Shown: positions 16,230 to 23,956 of the stretch, piece by piece
Position numbering within the stretch: position 1 is the stretch's first letter
Layout of the letters: each line of letters starts with the position of its first letter
Assembly: GCA_005883615.1 (NCBI GenBank)
Contig: VBEC01000018.1
Location: 1-41,472 of the forward strand
Origin: Chloroflexota bacterium
Lineage (GTDB): Bacteria > Chloroflexota > Limnocylindria > Limnocylindrales > CSP1-4
Length of the DNA: 41,472 nucleotides
Direction: 5' to 3'
Notes under the pieces: model-generated
Told to the model about the DNA's origin: nothing
Database searches by the model: none
Seen by the model: the letters and a program-made list of their open reading frames with translations, nothing else
Made by a program: the position numbers and the translations under genes

Positions 16230-16670
16230 TCAGTGATGGTGCTGCTCTCCGGCGGCGCGCAGTCGACGGGTGACCGTGCGAAGCAGTGTCAACGTGGCCT
16301 GCGGTGCCTGGGTCAGAACCTTCTCGAAGTCCCATGAGGCGAGCGCAAGACAGGTGACCGGCTCCTCGGCCACGACCTGTGCAATGCGCGGCTCCTGGTC
16401 GATCACCGACAGCTCCCCAAAGAAGTCGCCCGGCCCGAGCTCAGCGATCTGGTCGCCGTCCCTGACCACCCTGGCCCGACCCGACGTGAGGACGAACAGG
16501 CCGGTCCCCACCTCGCCTTGCCGGACGATCGGCCGGCCTGCCGGGAACTGAACCTCGACGGCCTCATCAGCCGCGGCCGCCAGGACGTCCGGCGGAAGCA
16601 CCGCAAACAGCTCGACGCGACGCAGCATTTCCGCCTTTTCATCGCGGCTCAGCGCCATGCCCGTCGCCAC
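16230..16670 (-). CDS. Cyclic nucleotide-binding domain protein
   Basis: 146 residues, a lone CAP-type cNMP-binding domain (about 18-125) with no DNA-binding helix. The phosphate-binding cassette is FGELSVIDQEPRIAQV, keeping Glu and the key Arg that holds the cyclic phosphate. First gene of a two-gene unit with the cyclase, whose ATG lies 28 bases after its stop, so it may sense the cyclase product (inference). Start is GTG 16670, 6 bases after a GAGG; ATG 16658 is an alternative. It ends in a native EQHHH. Divergent from the second cNMP-domain gene across a 108-bp gap that must hold both promoters. Confidence 0.85.
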   Translation of the reverse strand: MATGMALSRDEKAEMLRRVELFAVLPPDVLAAAADEAVEVQFPAGRPIVRQGEVGTGLFVLTSGRARVVRDGDQIAELGPGDFFGELSVIDQEPRIAQVVAEEPVTCLALASWDFEKVLTQAPQATLTLLRTVTRRLRAAGEQHHH

Positions 16671-16778
16671 CTCGATCCTCGCTGCTCGACCCGCAGGTTA
16701 TACGATGATGCGGCGCCGGCCGAAAGTCGTGGCGCACAGCCCACGAGCGGTGGGGATGGCGGAGGACATAGCGCGCCG

Positions 16779-17201
16779 ATGGCCGGCCAGGACGAGATCG
16801 CAGACGGCATTGCGGGCTTCGCAATGTTCGCCGACCTGTCGACGCCACAGCTCCAGGAGATCGCACACACCTTCGAGGAGCGGTTCTTCCCCGAAGGCGA
16901 GCGAATCCTGCGCCAGGGACTGACCGGTTCGGGCTTCTTCATCATCCTGGAAGGCAGCTGCTCCATCCTGGTCGACGGACAGGAGCGGGCGACGCTCTCA
17001 CGCGGCGAATTCTTCGGCGAGGTGTCGATTCTGCTCGGCGAATCGCCGGTGGCCGACGTGGTCGCGATCACTCCGGTGCGCTGCCTGTTCCTGGCGGGCC
17101 CATCGGTCGAGTCGTTCCTGATCGGCCATCCGCGAGTGATGTACCGCATGCTCCAGGCGCAGGCGCGCCGCCTCCGAAATGCCAACCGGTGGCGGAGCTG
17201 A
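16779..17201 (+). CDS. Cyclic nucleotide-binding-fold protein, coupled to flavoprotein
   Basis: 140 residues. A cNMP-binding fold (about 12-130) with FEERFFPEGERILRQGLTGSGFFIILEG and GEFFGEVSILLGESPVADV. In the cassette the usual Arg is replaced (ESPVA where the neighbour has EPRIA), so cNMP affinity is doubtful. No DNA-binding domain. The downstream flavoprotein start (GTG 17189) overlaps its end by 13 bases, so the two are translated together; in some actinobacteria and relatives the same two modules are fused, a cNMP domain before a thioredoxin-reductase-like domain. Start ATG 16779 has a GGAGGA 12 bases before it. Confidence 0.83.
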   Translation: MAGQDEIADGIAGFAMFADLSTPQLQEIAHTFEERFFPEGERILRQGLTGSGFFIILEGSCSILVDGQERATLSRGEFFGEVSILLGESPVADVVAITPVRCLFLAGPSVESFLIGHPRVMYRMLQAQARRLRNANRWRS

Positions 17202-18712
17202 CTGACCGCCCATTCCCGCCGGGCGACTACCCGCTAGTCGTCGTCGGGAGCGGGCCCGGGGCATTGCAGCTGGCCTACTCACTCGATCGACTGGGCGTGG
17301 CCCACGCGGTCCTGTCCGCGGATCCTTCGCCCGGGGGCATGTTCCGACGCTGGCCGTTCTTCCAGCGCCTCCTCTCGTGGACCAAGCCGTACGCGCCAAC
17401 CGAACCCGGGAGCAGGACCTATGAGCGCTACGACTGGAACAGCCTGCTCGCCGATGAGCCCGAGAACCGGGCCCTGCAGCCCACGCTCATGGACGGTAGC
17501 TCCTACTTTCCGGCCCGAGCCGAGATGGAGGCGAACCTCGCGGCGTTTGCCAAACGAACGGGGATCGCCGTTCGCTATGACTGCCGTTGGGAATCGACCC
17601 GCCTCGAGGAGGACGGCCAAGGCCGTCGCTTCGTCCTGACGACCAGCGACGGCGAATTCCGCGCGCCGGTAGTTGTCTTCGCGGTCGGGGCGGCGCAGCC
17701 CTGGTCACCCGGGACCTCCGGCATGCCGCTCGCGTACCACTATGCCGAGACGCGATCCGCGGAGACATACGCCGACCGGCGCATATTTCTGATCGGCAAG
17801 CAGGTGTCGGCATTCGAGCTTGCCACCGGCCTGCTGCCGTGGGCCCGCCAGATCGTGCTCGCCTCGCCCAGCCCAGCCCAACTGTCGGTCGTGACGAAAT
17901 CACTGGTCGGAGTGCGCGCCCGCTACGTGCAGCCCTACGAAGACCACGTGCTGGGCGGCGGTGTGTCGATTCTTGACGCCTCGATCGAGGACATAGCCCG
18001 GAGCGGCGATGCGCTCGTGGTCAGGACCAGGCGCTCCGACAACGGCGTGGCTCTTGAGATCGAAACGGACGAGGTCATCGCGGCCACCGGCTTCGTCGCG
18101 CCATTGCTCGACCTGCCGGATCTGGGCGTGACGACGTTCGGGCATTCCAAGCTGCCCACGCAGACGGCGTTCTGGGAGAGCACGGCTGTGCCGGGCATCT
18201 ACTTTGCGGGCACCATCACCCAGGCGTCGGCCGGCCTCAAGAAACACGGGGTGCCCGCAAACTCCGGGGCCGTCCACGGCCATCGATACAACGGCCGCGT
18301 CCTCGCCCGGCATCTCGCCTCGACTCGATTCGGCGTTGAGCTGCCTCGGCCTCGTGTGGCTCCCGACGAGCTGTTTGCCTTCGTGGTAGACGAGCTGGTT
18401 CACGGCCCGGAGATCTGGCACCAGCGAGCGTATCTCGCACGGGTCGTCAGCCTGTCGCCCGAGGAGGGCCTGCGCGACGAGGGTATCGTGCCCCTGACAA
18501 CGTTCCTCGACGCCGGCGGTGGCGACGCCCTGGCAGTGACGATCGAGGCAGACGGGACTGGCGCGATCTACCCGGTCATCTATCTGCGCGTCGCCGGCCA
18601 AACGTCGGAGCATGCGCTGACACCGAGTCCGGTGCTCGACTTCGCCTCGCCCGAGGATCGTGCTCAGCTGGCCGACATCCTCGGCTCGTTCGGGGTCCGG
18701 ACGCCCGCCTGA
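17189..18712 (+). CDS. FAD/NAD(P)-dependent oxidoreductase (flavin monooxygenase-like)
   Basis: 507 residues. FAD site: VVVGSGPGALQLAYSL near residue 18, then SADPSPGGMFRRWPFF. NAD(P) site: FLIGKQVSAFELATGL near 195, with GxxxSA in place of a full GxGxxG. The ATGF motif (EVIAATGFVAPLLDLPDL) and IYFAGTITQASAGLKKHG near 340 complete a two-dinucleotide-domain fold. A C-terminal extension of about 130 residues (from about 375) is unlike thioredoxin reductases, and I see no CxxC, so it is not a disulfide reductase; YpdA-like or FMO-like chemistry is possible. GTG start overlaps the cNMP-domain gene by 13 bases, suggesting electron transfer under nucleotide control (inference). Confidence 0.85.
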   Translation: MAELTDRPFPPGDYPLVVVGSGPGALQLAYSLDRLGVAHAVLSADPSPGGMFRRWPFFQRLLSWTKPYAPTEPGSRTYERYDWNSLLADEPENRALQPTLMDGSSYFPARAEMEANLAAFAKRTGIAVRYDCRWESTRLEEDGQGRRFVLTTSDGEFRAPVVVFAVGAAQPWSPGTSGMPLAYHYAETRSAETYADRRIFLIGKQVSAFELATGLLPWARQIVLASPSPAQLSVVTKSLVGVRARYVQPYEDHVLGGGVSILDASIEDIARSGDALVVRTRRSDNGVALEIETDEVIAATGFVAPLLDLPDLGVTTFGHSKLPTQTAFWESTAVPGIYFAGTITQASAGLKKHGVPANSGAVHGHRYNGRVLARHLASTRFGVELPRPRVAPDELFAFVVDELVHGPEIWHQRAYLARVVSLSPEEGLRDEGIVPLTTFLDAGGGDALAVTIEADGTGAIYPVIYLRVAGQTSEHALTPSPVLDFASPEDRAQLADILGSFGVRTPA

Positions 18713-19143
18713 CCTCGCTCGACGCCCAGCATGCCCAGAGCCTGTTGGTAGCCCCTAGCGGCTACTCCTTGAAAGTTAGCCGTTGACGGCTACGGTCACG
18801 AGAAGTAGCCTCAGACGGTGAACGAGCGCGATAACCTCGAGCGATCGACGATAGCAATCCTCCCAAATGGTGCACAGGAGAGCCTTTATGCGAACTACCG
18901 GGCCGCCGAGCCAGCCCTGATTGCCAGGAGCTATCCGGGCGCATGACCGGGACGGGACAACACCCGCGAAGCGGAGGGGAGGCGCGCACCCGATATGGTG
19001 CCTAAGGGCCGTGCGGCGAACATTTGGCATGAAAGCGCCCCCCGGCGACCGTCCAGAACCGCCAGCGATGACTGCGGAGACAATCGCGGCGACGACCACC
19101 GCGATGACGCGCCGCGACCGAACCGCTCGCGGCAGCTGAAGCG
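18713..19143. other. 431-bp gap holding two hairpins and repeat copy A
   Basis: Between the flavoprotein and satD-type genes. Bases 18748-18792 hold two hairpins: GTAGCC/GGCTAC (18748-18753, 18760-18765) and TAGCCG/CGGCTA (18777-18782, 18787-18792), probably the end of the flavoprotein transcript. Bases 18854-19047 are repeat copy A. The last 96 bases should hold the satD-type promoter. Open frames across the gap look noncoding. Confidence 0.6.
18854..19047 (-). repeat. Dispersed ~190-bp intergenic element, copy A
   Basis: Read on the minus strand this 194-base block aligns end to end with 34356-34546 (copy B), about two thirds identical by eye, with near-perfect blocks: GCGCTTTCATGCCAAATGTT, ACGGCCCTTAGGCACC, TTGTCCC, GGTAGTT-x-CATAAA and CACCATTTGG-x-AGGATTGC. 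The ends are imperfect inverted repeats (TGCCAAATG at one end, CATTTGG at the other). No transposase frame. Outside the block the two loci are unrelated. Confidence 0.8.
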
Positions 19144-19815
19144 ATGAACCAGGGCCTCGGGATCGTTCTCTTCGCGGACGTGGTCGATTCCCGGCGCGAT
19201 CCGGCCCGCTCCAGCGCCTGGCTCCGAACCCTGTGCGCGGAGCTGGAAACGCTCTATGCCCGGGCGGACCGCCTGGCCGGTTTCGGCTTCACGCAGGGCG
19301 ATGAGCTGCAGGGCCTCCTTGGCGCGGAGGCGGATCCGCTCATTGCCGTCCTCCACGGCGGCCTCCACCCGGAATCGCTCAGGATGCGTTGGGCGATTGC
19401 TCTCGGGCCGATCGAGCCCGGGACCGGTCCTGCGACCGAGCGGACAGGCGAGGCCTTCCTCCGCGCCCGGGAACTGCTCGAGCGGAGCAGGGTACGACGA
19501 GATGCATTGCTGATCGCCACGGGCGAACCGGGGGCAGATCGCCTGCTGGACGACCTCGCCCCGCTGCTGGGAGAGCTCATCGGGGACCTGTCGCCGCGCC
19601 AGCGTGTCATCGCCCGGCTCACGTTGCTGGGGGATCTCCGGCAGTCGGAGATCGCCGCACAGCTCGGCGTCGCGCGGGCGACCGTGTCCGTGGCGTACGC
19701 TCGCGGCCGCATCCGCTCCATCGAACGGCTCGCCCGCGCTCTGGCGTCGATCTTCGGGGCTGGCCGGCTGGCGGTGGAGGACACGCTCGGTGAAGCGGCG
19801 GGGAGGGGCGGGTGA
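19144..19815 (+). CDS. SatD family protein with C-terminal helix-turn-helix
   Basis: 223 residues. The N-terminal half matches SatD-type proteins: GIVLFADVVDSRRDP, an LARADRLAGFGFTQGDELQGLL-like block and MRWAIALGPI; the fold resembles a stripped nucleotidyl cyclase/GGDEF-like palm, but activity is unproven. From about 150 (LSPRQRVIARLTLLGDLRQSEIAAQLGVARATVS) it carries a sigma-region-4-type helix-turn-helix. It overlaps the DUF3307 gene by 4 bases (GTGA), and SatD/DUF3307 pairs are common in many bacteria, so the two very likely work together. The role of the pair (stress or toxin tolerance has been suggested) is not fixed. Confidence 0.85.
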   Translation: MNQGLGIVLFADVVDSRRDPARSSAWLRTLCAELETLYARADRLAGFGFTQGDELQGLLGAEADPLIAVLHGGLHPESLRMRWAIALGPIEPGTGPATERTGEAFLRARELLERSRVRRDALLIATGEPGADRLLDDLAPLLGELIGDLSPRQRVIARLTLLGDLRQSEIAAQLGVARATVSVAYARGRIRSIERLARALASIFGAGRLAVEDTLGEAAGRGG

Positions 19816-20834
19816 CGGCGAACGACGTTCTGGTCATCGCCTGGCTCGTGCTCGCGCACCTTGTCGCGGATTTTTTCCTCCAGACAGAAGCGATTGCCAC
19901 CGACAAGTTCGCGTCTGGTGCGCGCGCCTGGCGGGCCCTCGCCGCCCACGTCGCGCTCGTGGCTCTCGCGCTGCTGCCCGTCGCCCTGGCGTTCGGAACC
20001 CACGGTCTTGCTGCGCTGGGGGCCATTGCGATCCTGCATGGAGTCATTGACCGGACGAAGATCACCTGGACGAACCGCGTCGAGGCGGCCGCCATGGAGG
20101 AGGCCGCGCTCATGCACGAGGCTCCCCGGCCGGCCGCAAGCCTTGGTTCCGCCTGGACGCCCGTGCCGGCCGCACTCTTCGTCCTCGACCAGGTCGCCCA
20201 TGGAGTCGTCATCGCCTGGGCATGGGCCGTATTCCTCCGTGGGGCCCCGCTGGAGCCCGGCTGGATCGACGCCGTCTCGCGCACGGTTGGCGGGCTCGGG
20301 CCGGCCGACTTCCATCGCGCGGTACTGATCGCAGTCGTGGCCATTTCCCTGGCGATCGTGAACGTCAGGGCCGGCTCGCTGTTCGTGGCGACGCTCGTCA
20401 ATCCGCGCGAGGTGCTGCTCGGGGACGAGCCAGCGGCCGAGCAGCTCGATGGAGACCGGGTCCGCGACGATGCCCAAGCGCGGAGCACGGGCTCCGCCTA
20501 CACGCTCCGCATCGGGCCGTTCGTCGCCCGTGCTGAGCCCACTCCGAGCGCGCCGAAAGCGCCGATCCCCACCAGTTCGTCGGGGTCCATCAGCCTCGCG
20601 TCGCCCGCGCGCGTCGGCGAGGCGATCGGTGTCCTCGAGCGGCTGCTGATCGTGGCGTTCGTGTTGACCGCCAACCAGCCCGCGATCGGATTCGTGGTCG
20701 CGGCCAAGACACTCGCCCGCTTCCGCCAGCTCGACGACCGCCGGTTCGCCGAGTACTACCTCTTGGGGACGCTCGCCAGTGTCTCGGTTGCGCTTGCCAG
20801 CGGGCTTCTTGCGCTGGCTGCCCTCTCAGCCTGA
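19812..20834 (+). CDS. DUF3307 membrane protein
   Basis: 340 residues from GTG 19812, overlapping the previous stop by 4 bases. The N-terminus has the DUF3307 signature AHLVADFFLQTEAIATDK within a hydrophobic helix, followed by LALLPVALAFGTHGLAALG and LHGVIDRTKI, the conserved end of the domain. Further hydrophobic segments lie around residues 115-135, 165-185, 270-295 and 315-338, with a polar loop at about 200-260. So it is an integral membrane protein with about six to eight helices. Partner of the SatD-type regulator. Confidence 0.85.
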   Translation: MTANDVLVIAWLVLAHLVADFFLQTEAIATDKFASGARAWRALAAHVALVALALLPVALAFGTHGLAALGAIAILHGVIDRTKITWTNRVEAAAMEEAALMHEAPRPAASLGSAWTPVPAALFVLDQVAHGVVIAWAWAVFLRGAPLEPGWIDAVSRTVGGLGPADFHRAVLIAVVAISLAIVNVRAGSLFVATLVNPREVLLGDEPAAEQLDGDRVRDDAQARSTGSAYTLRIGPFVARAEPTPSAPKAPIPTSSSGSISLASPARVGEAIGVLERLLIVAFVLTANQPAIGFVVAAKTLARFRQLDDRRFAEYYLLGTLASVSVALASGLLALAALSA

Positions 20835-20864
20835 AGCGCGAGACCGCTCCGCTCGACCGGACGA

Positions 20865-22034
20865 TCAGGCCGCCGGAACCCGCAGGCGACTGAGCCGTTC
20901 GGCGGCCGCGGCCAGGGTTTCGGGTCGCTTCGGAAACGCGAATCGGATCTTCGAGCGGCCGAGCTCCGGGCGCGAGTAGAAGGACGAGCCGGGCACGGTC
21001 GCCACGCCGGGATCCACGACGAGCCGCTTGGCAAAGGTCACATCGTCCTGGCCGCCGGCGATGCCCGAGATGTCCGTCATGACGTAGTACGCGCCGTCCG
21101 GCACGAAGACGCGGAAGCCGGCCGCCTCCAGCGACGGCAGGAGGGCGTCGCGGCGGGTTTGGTAATCCGTCGCGAGGTGGTCGTAGTAGCTGTCCGGAAG
21201 CGAGAGGGCGACGACCCCGGCCTCCTGAAGCGGCGCGGCGGCGCCCACGGTCACGAAGTCGTGCACCTTGCGGATGCCCCCCGTCAGCTCGGGTGAGGCG
21301 ATCACCCAGCCGACCCGCCAGCCGGTCACGGAGTAGGTCTTCGACATCGAGTTGACTGCCACGACACGCTCGGCCATGCCCGGCAGGGTAGCCAGGGGAA
21401 TGTGCTCCCCCTCGTAGACGATGTGCTCGTAGATCTCGTCGGTGAACGCGACCACGTCGCGCTCCAGGCACAGCTCCGCGATCAGATCGAGCTCGGCGCG
21501 CGTGAAGACCTTGCCCGTCGGGTTGTGGGGTGACGTGATGACGATCCCGCGAGTGCGCGACGTGAACGCCGCTCGCAGCTCGTCCTCGTCGATCGACCAG
21601 TCCGGCTCATGAAGGGTGACGTAGCGAGGGACGGCGCCCGACAGGATCGCGTCAGGGCCGTAATTCTCGTAGAACGGCTCGAACACCACGATCTCGTCGC
21701 CCGGATCGAGGATCGCCAGCATCGCCGAGATCATGCCCTCGGTGGCGCCGCAGACAACCGTAACCTGCGTGTCGGGATCGACCGACCAGCCGGGATAGGT
21801 TCGGCTGGTCTTGGCGGCGATGGCGTCACGAAAGCGCTTGGCCCCCCAGGTGATGGCGTATTGGTTGATATCCGCGTCGAGGGCGGCCTTGGCTGCTTCC
21901 TTCAGCTCCGGAGGACATGGAAAGTCTGGGAAGCCCTGTGCCAGGTTGACGGCCTCATGACGAAGTGCCAGGCGCGTCATGTCCCGAATCACGGACTCGC
22001 CGAAGGTCTCGGCCTTGGCAGAGATGCGCGGCAT
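20865..22034 (-). CDS. Class I/II PLP aminotransferase
   Basis: 389 residues. Fold-type I enzyme: NLAQGFPDFPCPPEL at the start, SPHNPTGKVF (Asn that contacts PLP), TDEIYEHIVYEG (Asp) and the Schiff-base Lys at residue 232 in NSMSKTYSVTGWRVGW. The NLAQGFPDFPxPP opening is typical of the kynurenine/methionine aminotransferase and glutamine transaminase K group rather than true aspartate aminotransferase. Last gene of a leftward set (zinc ribbon, aldolase, hydrolase, this gene) with only a 25-base gap to the hydrolase, so it is possibly co-transcribed; exact substrate unknown. Confidence 0.9.
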   Translation of the reverse strand: MPRISAKAETFGESVIRDMTRLALRHEAVNLAQGFPDFPCPPELKEAAKAALDADINQYAITWGAKRFRDAIAAKTSRTYPGWSVDPDTQVTVVCGATEGMISAMLAILDPGDEIVVFEPFYENYGPDAILSGAVPRYVTLHEPDWSIDEDELRAAFTSRTRGIVITSPHNPTGKVFTRAELDLIAELCLERDVVAFTDEIYEHIVYEGEHIPLATLPGMAERVVAVNSMSKTYSVTGWRVGWVIASPELTGGIRKVHDFVTVGAAAPLQEAGVVALSLPDSYYDHLATDYQTRRDALLPSLEAAGFRVFVPDGAYYVMTDISGIAGGQDDVTFAKRLVVDPGVATVPGSSFYSRPELGRSKIRFAFPKRPETLAAAAERLSRLRVPAA

Positions 22035-22059
22035 CCTGGCAGTCTATCCGGCAGGCTTG

Positions 22060-23040
22060 CTAGCCGGCTGGCTTGCCGATTGCGGAGTCGAAGAAGCCGA
22101 CCAGCCGCTGCTCGTACTCGGCTGGGTGATCGACGATCGCCGCGACGTGCTCAGAACCTGGCACGATCCAGGGGTCGACGCTGCCGCCCTCGGCCCTGAC
22201 GGCGTCGGCCAGATCCGTGGCGTACTGGACGCTCAGCCGCGTGTCTGCGGTGCCATGGGTAATGAAGATCGGCCGGCCATTGAGCTTGGCCACAGCGCGG
22301 GCGGGGCTCAGGCTCGTCAGGTCGTCGCCGCTCTCGAGGCGGGCCACGACGTAGCCGGCGAACTCGAACCAGGTGGGGTAGTTGTCGCGGGCGAGCTCCG
22401 CCCGAAGTGCGACGCCCACGTCGGCGTACGAGCTGTCCTCCCAGACGGCCGCGACCCCCGACTCTTCGCCGGTGGCGATCAGGACCGTCGCGGCGCCCAG
22501 CGAGAAGCCCATCAATCCGACATCTTCCGGGGCAATGCCTTTGACGTCGACCAGCCAGTCCCATGCACCCAGGACGTCTCGGTATTCCCTCGTGCCTCCG
22601 GCATAACGACCGTTCTTGATCGTGGAATCGCCGTGGTTCCGCAGGTCGATCAGGAGGACGTTGAACCCGTTCCGGTGGAGCATCCCGGCAGCCAGCAGGA
22701 TGCGATCCTCGCGCTTGCACGAGCCGAGACCGTGGACCACGACGACCGTGGGACCGGTCGCGGTCGCGGTTGCGGATGGGATCAACCAGCTGCTCAGCGA
22801 GAACCCGGAATCCCGGCTCGGGATGCTGACAAGCTCGTACGTGGGCATCAGGAATGGCTTCGTATCGATGCCGTTCACCAAGAAGGCGGCCGGCGTGAAC
22901 CCAACCCACTTGCCATCGCAGTTGGCCTTGACGACCGACAGGTCGTCGTAGATCACGCTTCCCACGTACAGGTAGCCAGCCATCGGGAGGACCAGCGCGA
23001 CGATCAGAAGGAGCCAGGTGCGGACGTGACGACGAATCAC
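22060..23040 (-). CDS. Membrane-anchored alpha/beta hydrolase
   Basis: 326 residues from GTG 23040, which overlaps the upstream stop as GTGA; a longer start at 23094 would lie inside the aldolase gene. Residues about 8-24 (TWLLLIVALVLPMAGYLYVG) form a membrane anchor, so the catalytic part probably faces outward. Alpha/beta hydrolase features: HGLGSCKRED oxyanion loop, nucleophile elbow GFSLGAA (Ser), acid Asp in HGTADTRLS and His in SEHVAA. A Cys in the cap (KANCDGKWVG) is not obviously catalytic. Resembles the BAAT/dienelactone-type hydrolases with N-terminal anchors; substrate unknown. It sits in the leftward four-gene set. Confidence 0.87.
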   Translation of the reverse strand: MIRRHVRTWLLLIVALVLPMAGYLYVGSVIYDDLSVVKANCDGKWVGFTPAAFLVNGIDTKPFLMPTYELVSIPSRDSGFSLSSWLIPSATATATGPTVVVVHGLGSCKREDRILLAAGMLHRNGFNVLLIDLRNHGDSTIKNGRYAGGTREYRDVLGAWDWLVDVKGIAPEDVGLMGFSLGAATVLIATGEESGVAAVWEDSSYADVGVALRAELARDNYPTWFEFAGYVVARLESGDDLTSLSPARAVAKLNGRPIFITHGTADTRLSVQYATDLADAVRAEGGSVDPWIVPGSEHVAAIVDHPAEYEQRLVGFFDSAIGKPAG

Positions 23041-23657
23041 TTGGCTGCTCGCTCGGCCCGGCCAAGAAGGCGAGCGTCCCGCCACACGCGGCATAGCAGA
23101 TCGACCAGTTCGAGCCGGTCCACGGCCTCATCGATCGTCTCTCCGACCGCGACCGCGCCGTGGCGCTCGAGCAGCACCGCGCCAGGCAGCCCGGCAATGT
23201 CATCAGGCGATCCGAAGGCTGATGCGATGGCCGCAGCGAGTCGCTCGCTCCCCGGCGGCGCAAATGGAACGAAGGGCAGCCGCGGAAGAAGGAGCGCTGT
23301 CTCGGGCAGGCTCGAGGGATCCGGCAGCTCGCCGGCGAGCGTCACCGCGAGCGCGGCGGGCAGATGGGCATGCGCGATCGCCCGGAGCTCGCCGCGTGCC
23401 TCGTAGATCGCCCGGTGAATCGCAAGATCCGAACTCGGTCGTCCCGACGGCCGCGTTTCGCGATCGTCTTCGGCCAGGGAGACAACGACGAGATCTCCGG
23501 CATCCAGCTCGTCCTTTCGTCGACCGGCCGGACTGACCAGGATCCGATCCTCACCGAGCCGGGTCGAGAGGTTGCCCTCCGTCGCGAGGACCAGCCCAGC
23601 GGCACGAAGGCGGCGACCCGCCTGGACCAGGGCATTCCGCTGGGAAGACTCGTCCAC
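23037..23657 (-). CDS. Class II aldolase/adducin family protein
   Basis: 206 residues. Class II aldolases cleave sugar phosphates with a zinc ion. The fold is seen in the TEGNLSTRLGEDRILVSPAG phosphate-loop segment and the zinc ligands in AHAHLPAAL (HxH) and LERHGAVAVG. The conserved Glu expected in the middle (in fuculose aldolases) lies in the region around ETALLLPRLPFVPF. Members of this size are often ribulose/fuculose-phosphate aldolases or methylthioribulose-phosphate dehydratases; the exact type is not clear here. Its end overlaps the hydrolase by 4 bases. Confidence 0.88.
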   Translation of the reverse strand: MDESSQRNALVQAGRRLRAAGLVLATEGNLSTRLGEDRILVSPAGRRKDELDAGDLVVVSLAEDDRETRPSGRPSSDLAIHRAIYEARGELRAIAHAHLPAALAVTLAGELPDPSSLPETALLLPRLPFVPFAPPGSERLAAAIASAFGSPDDIAGLPGAVLLERHGAVAVGETIDEAVDRLELVDLLCRVWRDARLLGRAERAAK

Positions 23658-23702
23658 GCTTCCATTCTGCTCGTGCCCGACAGGCCGCCGGAGGTCAGCT
23701 CG

Positions 23703-23864
23703 TCATGCAGCCTTCGGCAGCCGCAGCGTCTCGACCTCCGAAGGCACGACGGGTGCTAGCTCGAAACGCACCGAGCAGTGGTCGCAGCGGACTCCTTCGT
23801 CGGAATCGACTTCGTCGACGAGGATCGTGGCGTCGCACCAGGGGCAATCCAGAGCTGTCAACAT
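23703..23864 (-). CDS. Small CxxC/CxxC zinc-ribbon protein
   Basis: 53 residues from ATG 23864; GGAGG lies 8 bases before it (complement of 23873-23877), so this start is preferred over an in-frame ATG at 23879. Cys8/Cys11 (CPWC) and Cys28/Cys31 (CDHC) make a compact zinc ribbon, followed by an acidic/neutral tail ending LRLPKAA. Too short for a family call; such proteins are often metal-binding or rubredoxin-like. First gene of the leftward set with aldolase, hydrolase and aminotransferase. Confidence 0.75.
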   Translation of the reverse strand: MLTALDCPWCDATILVDEVDSDEGVRCDHCSVRFELAPVVPSEVETLRLPKAA

Positions 23865-23956
23865 CGTTCGTACCTCCATGTCGGTCTCGCTGGAGCGACC
23901 ATCGCCTATCGTCGTGCCACGTTGCGTGTCACAGCCCGGGCGAAACGTCTGGCACC

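Noticed and set aside
13454-16273. 939-codon plus-strand frame opposite the cyclase gene
   Set aside because: Antisense shadow of a gene with clear cyclase and P-loop motifs; the frame is low in hydrophobic structure and has no family features.
18776-19099. 107-codon minus-strand frame across repeat copy A
   Set aside because: Its sequence GAFMPNVxxTALRHxIGCAxPL is echoed in copy B, but there the frame meets a stop after about 48 codons. DNA similarity is strong in blocks and does not follow codon positions, so a protein is not supported.
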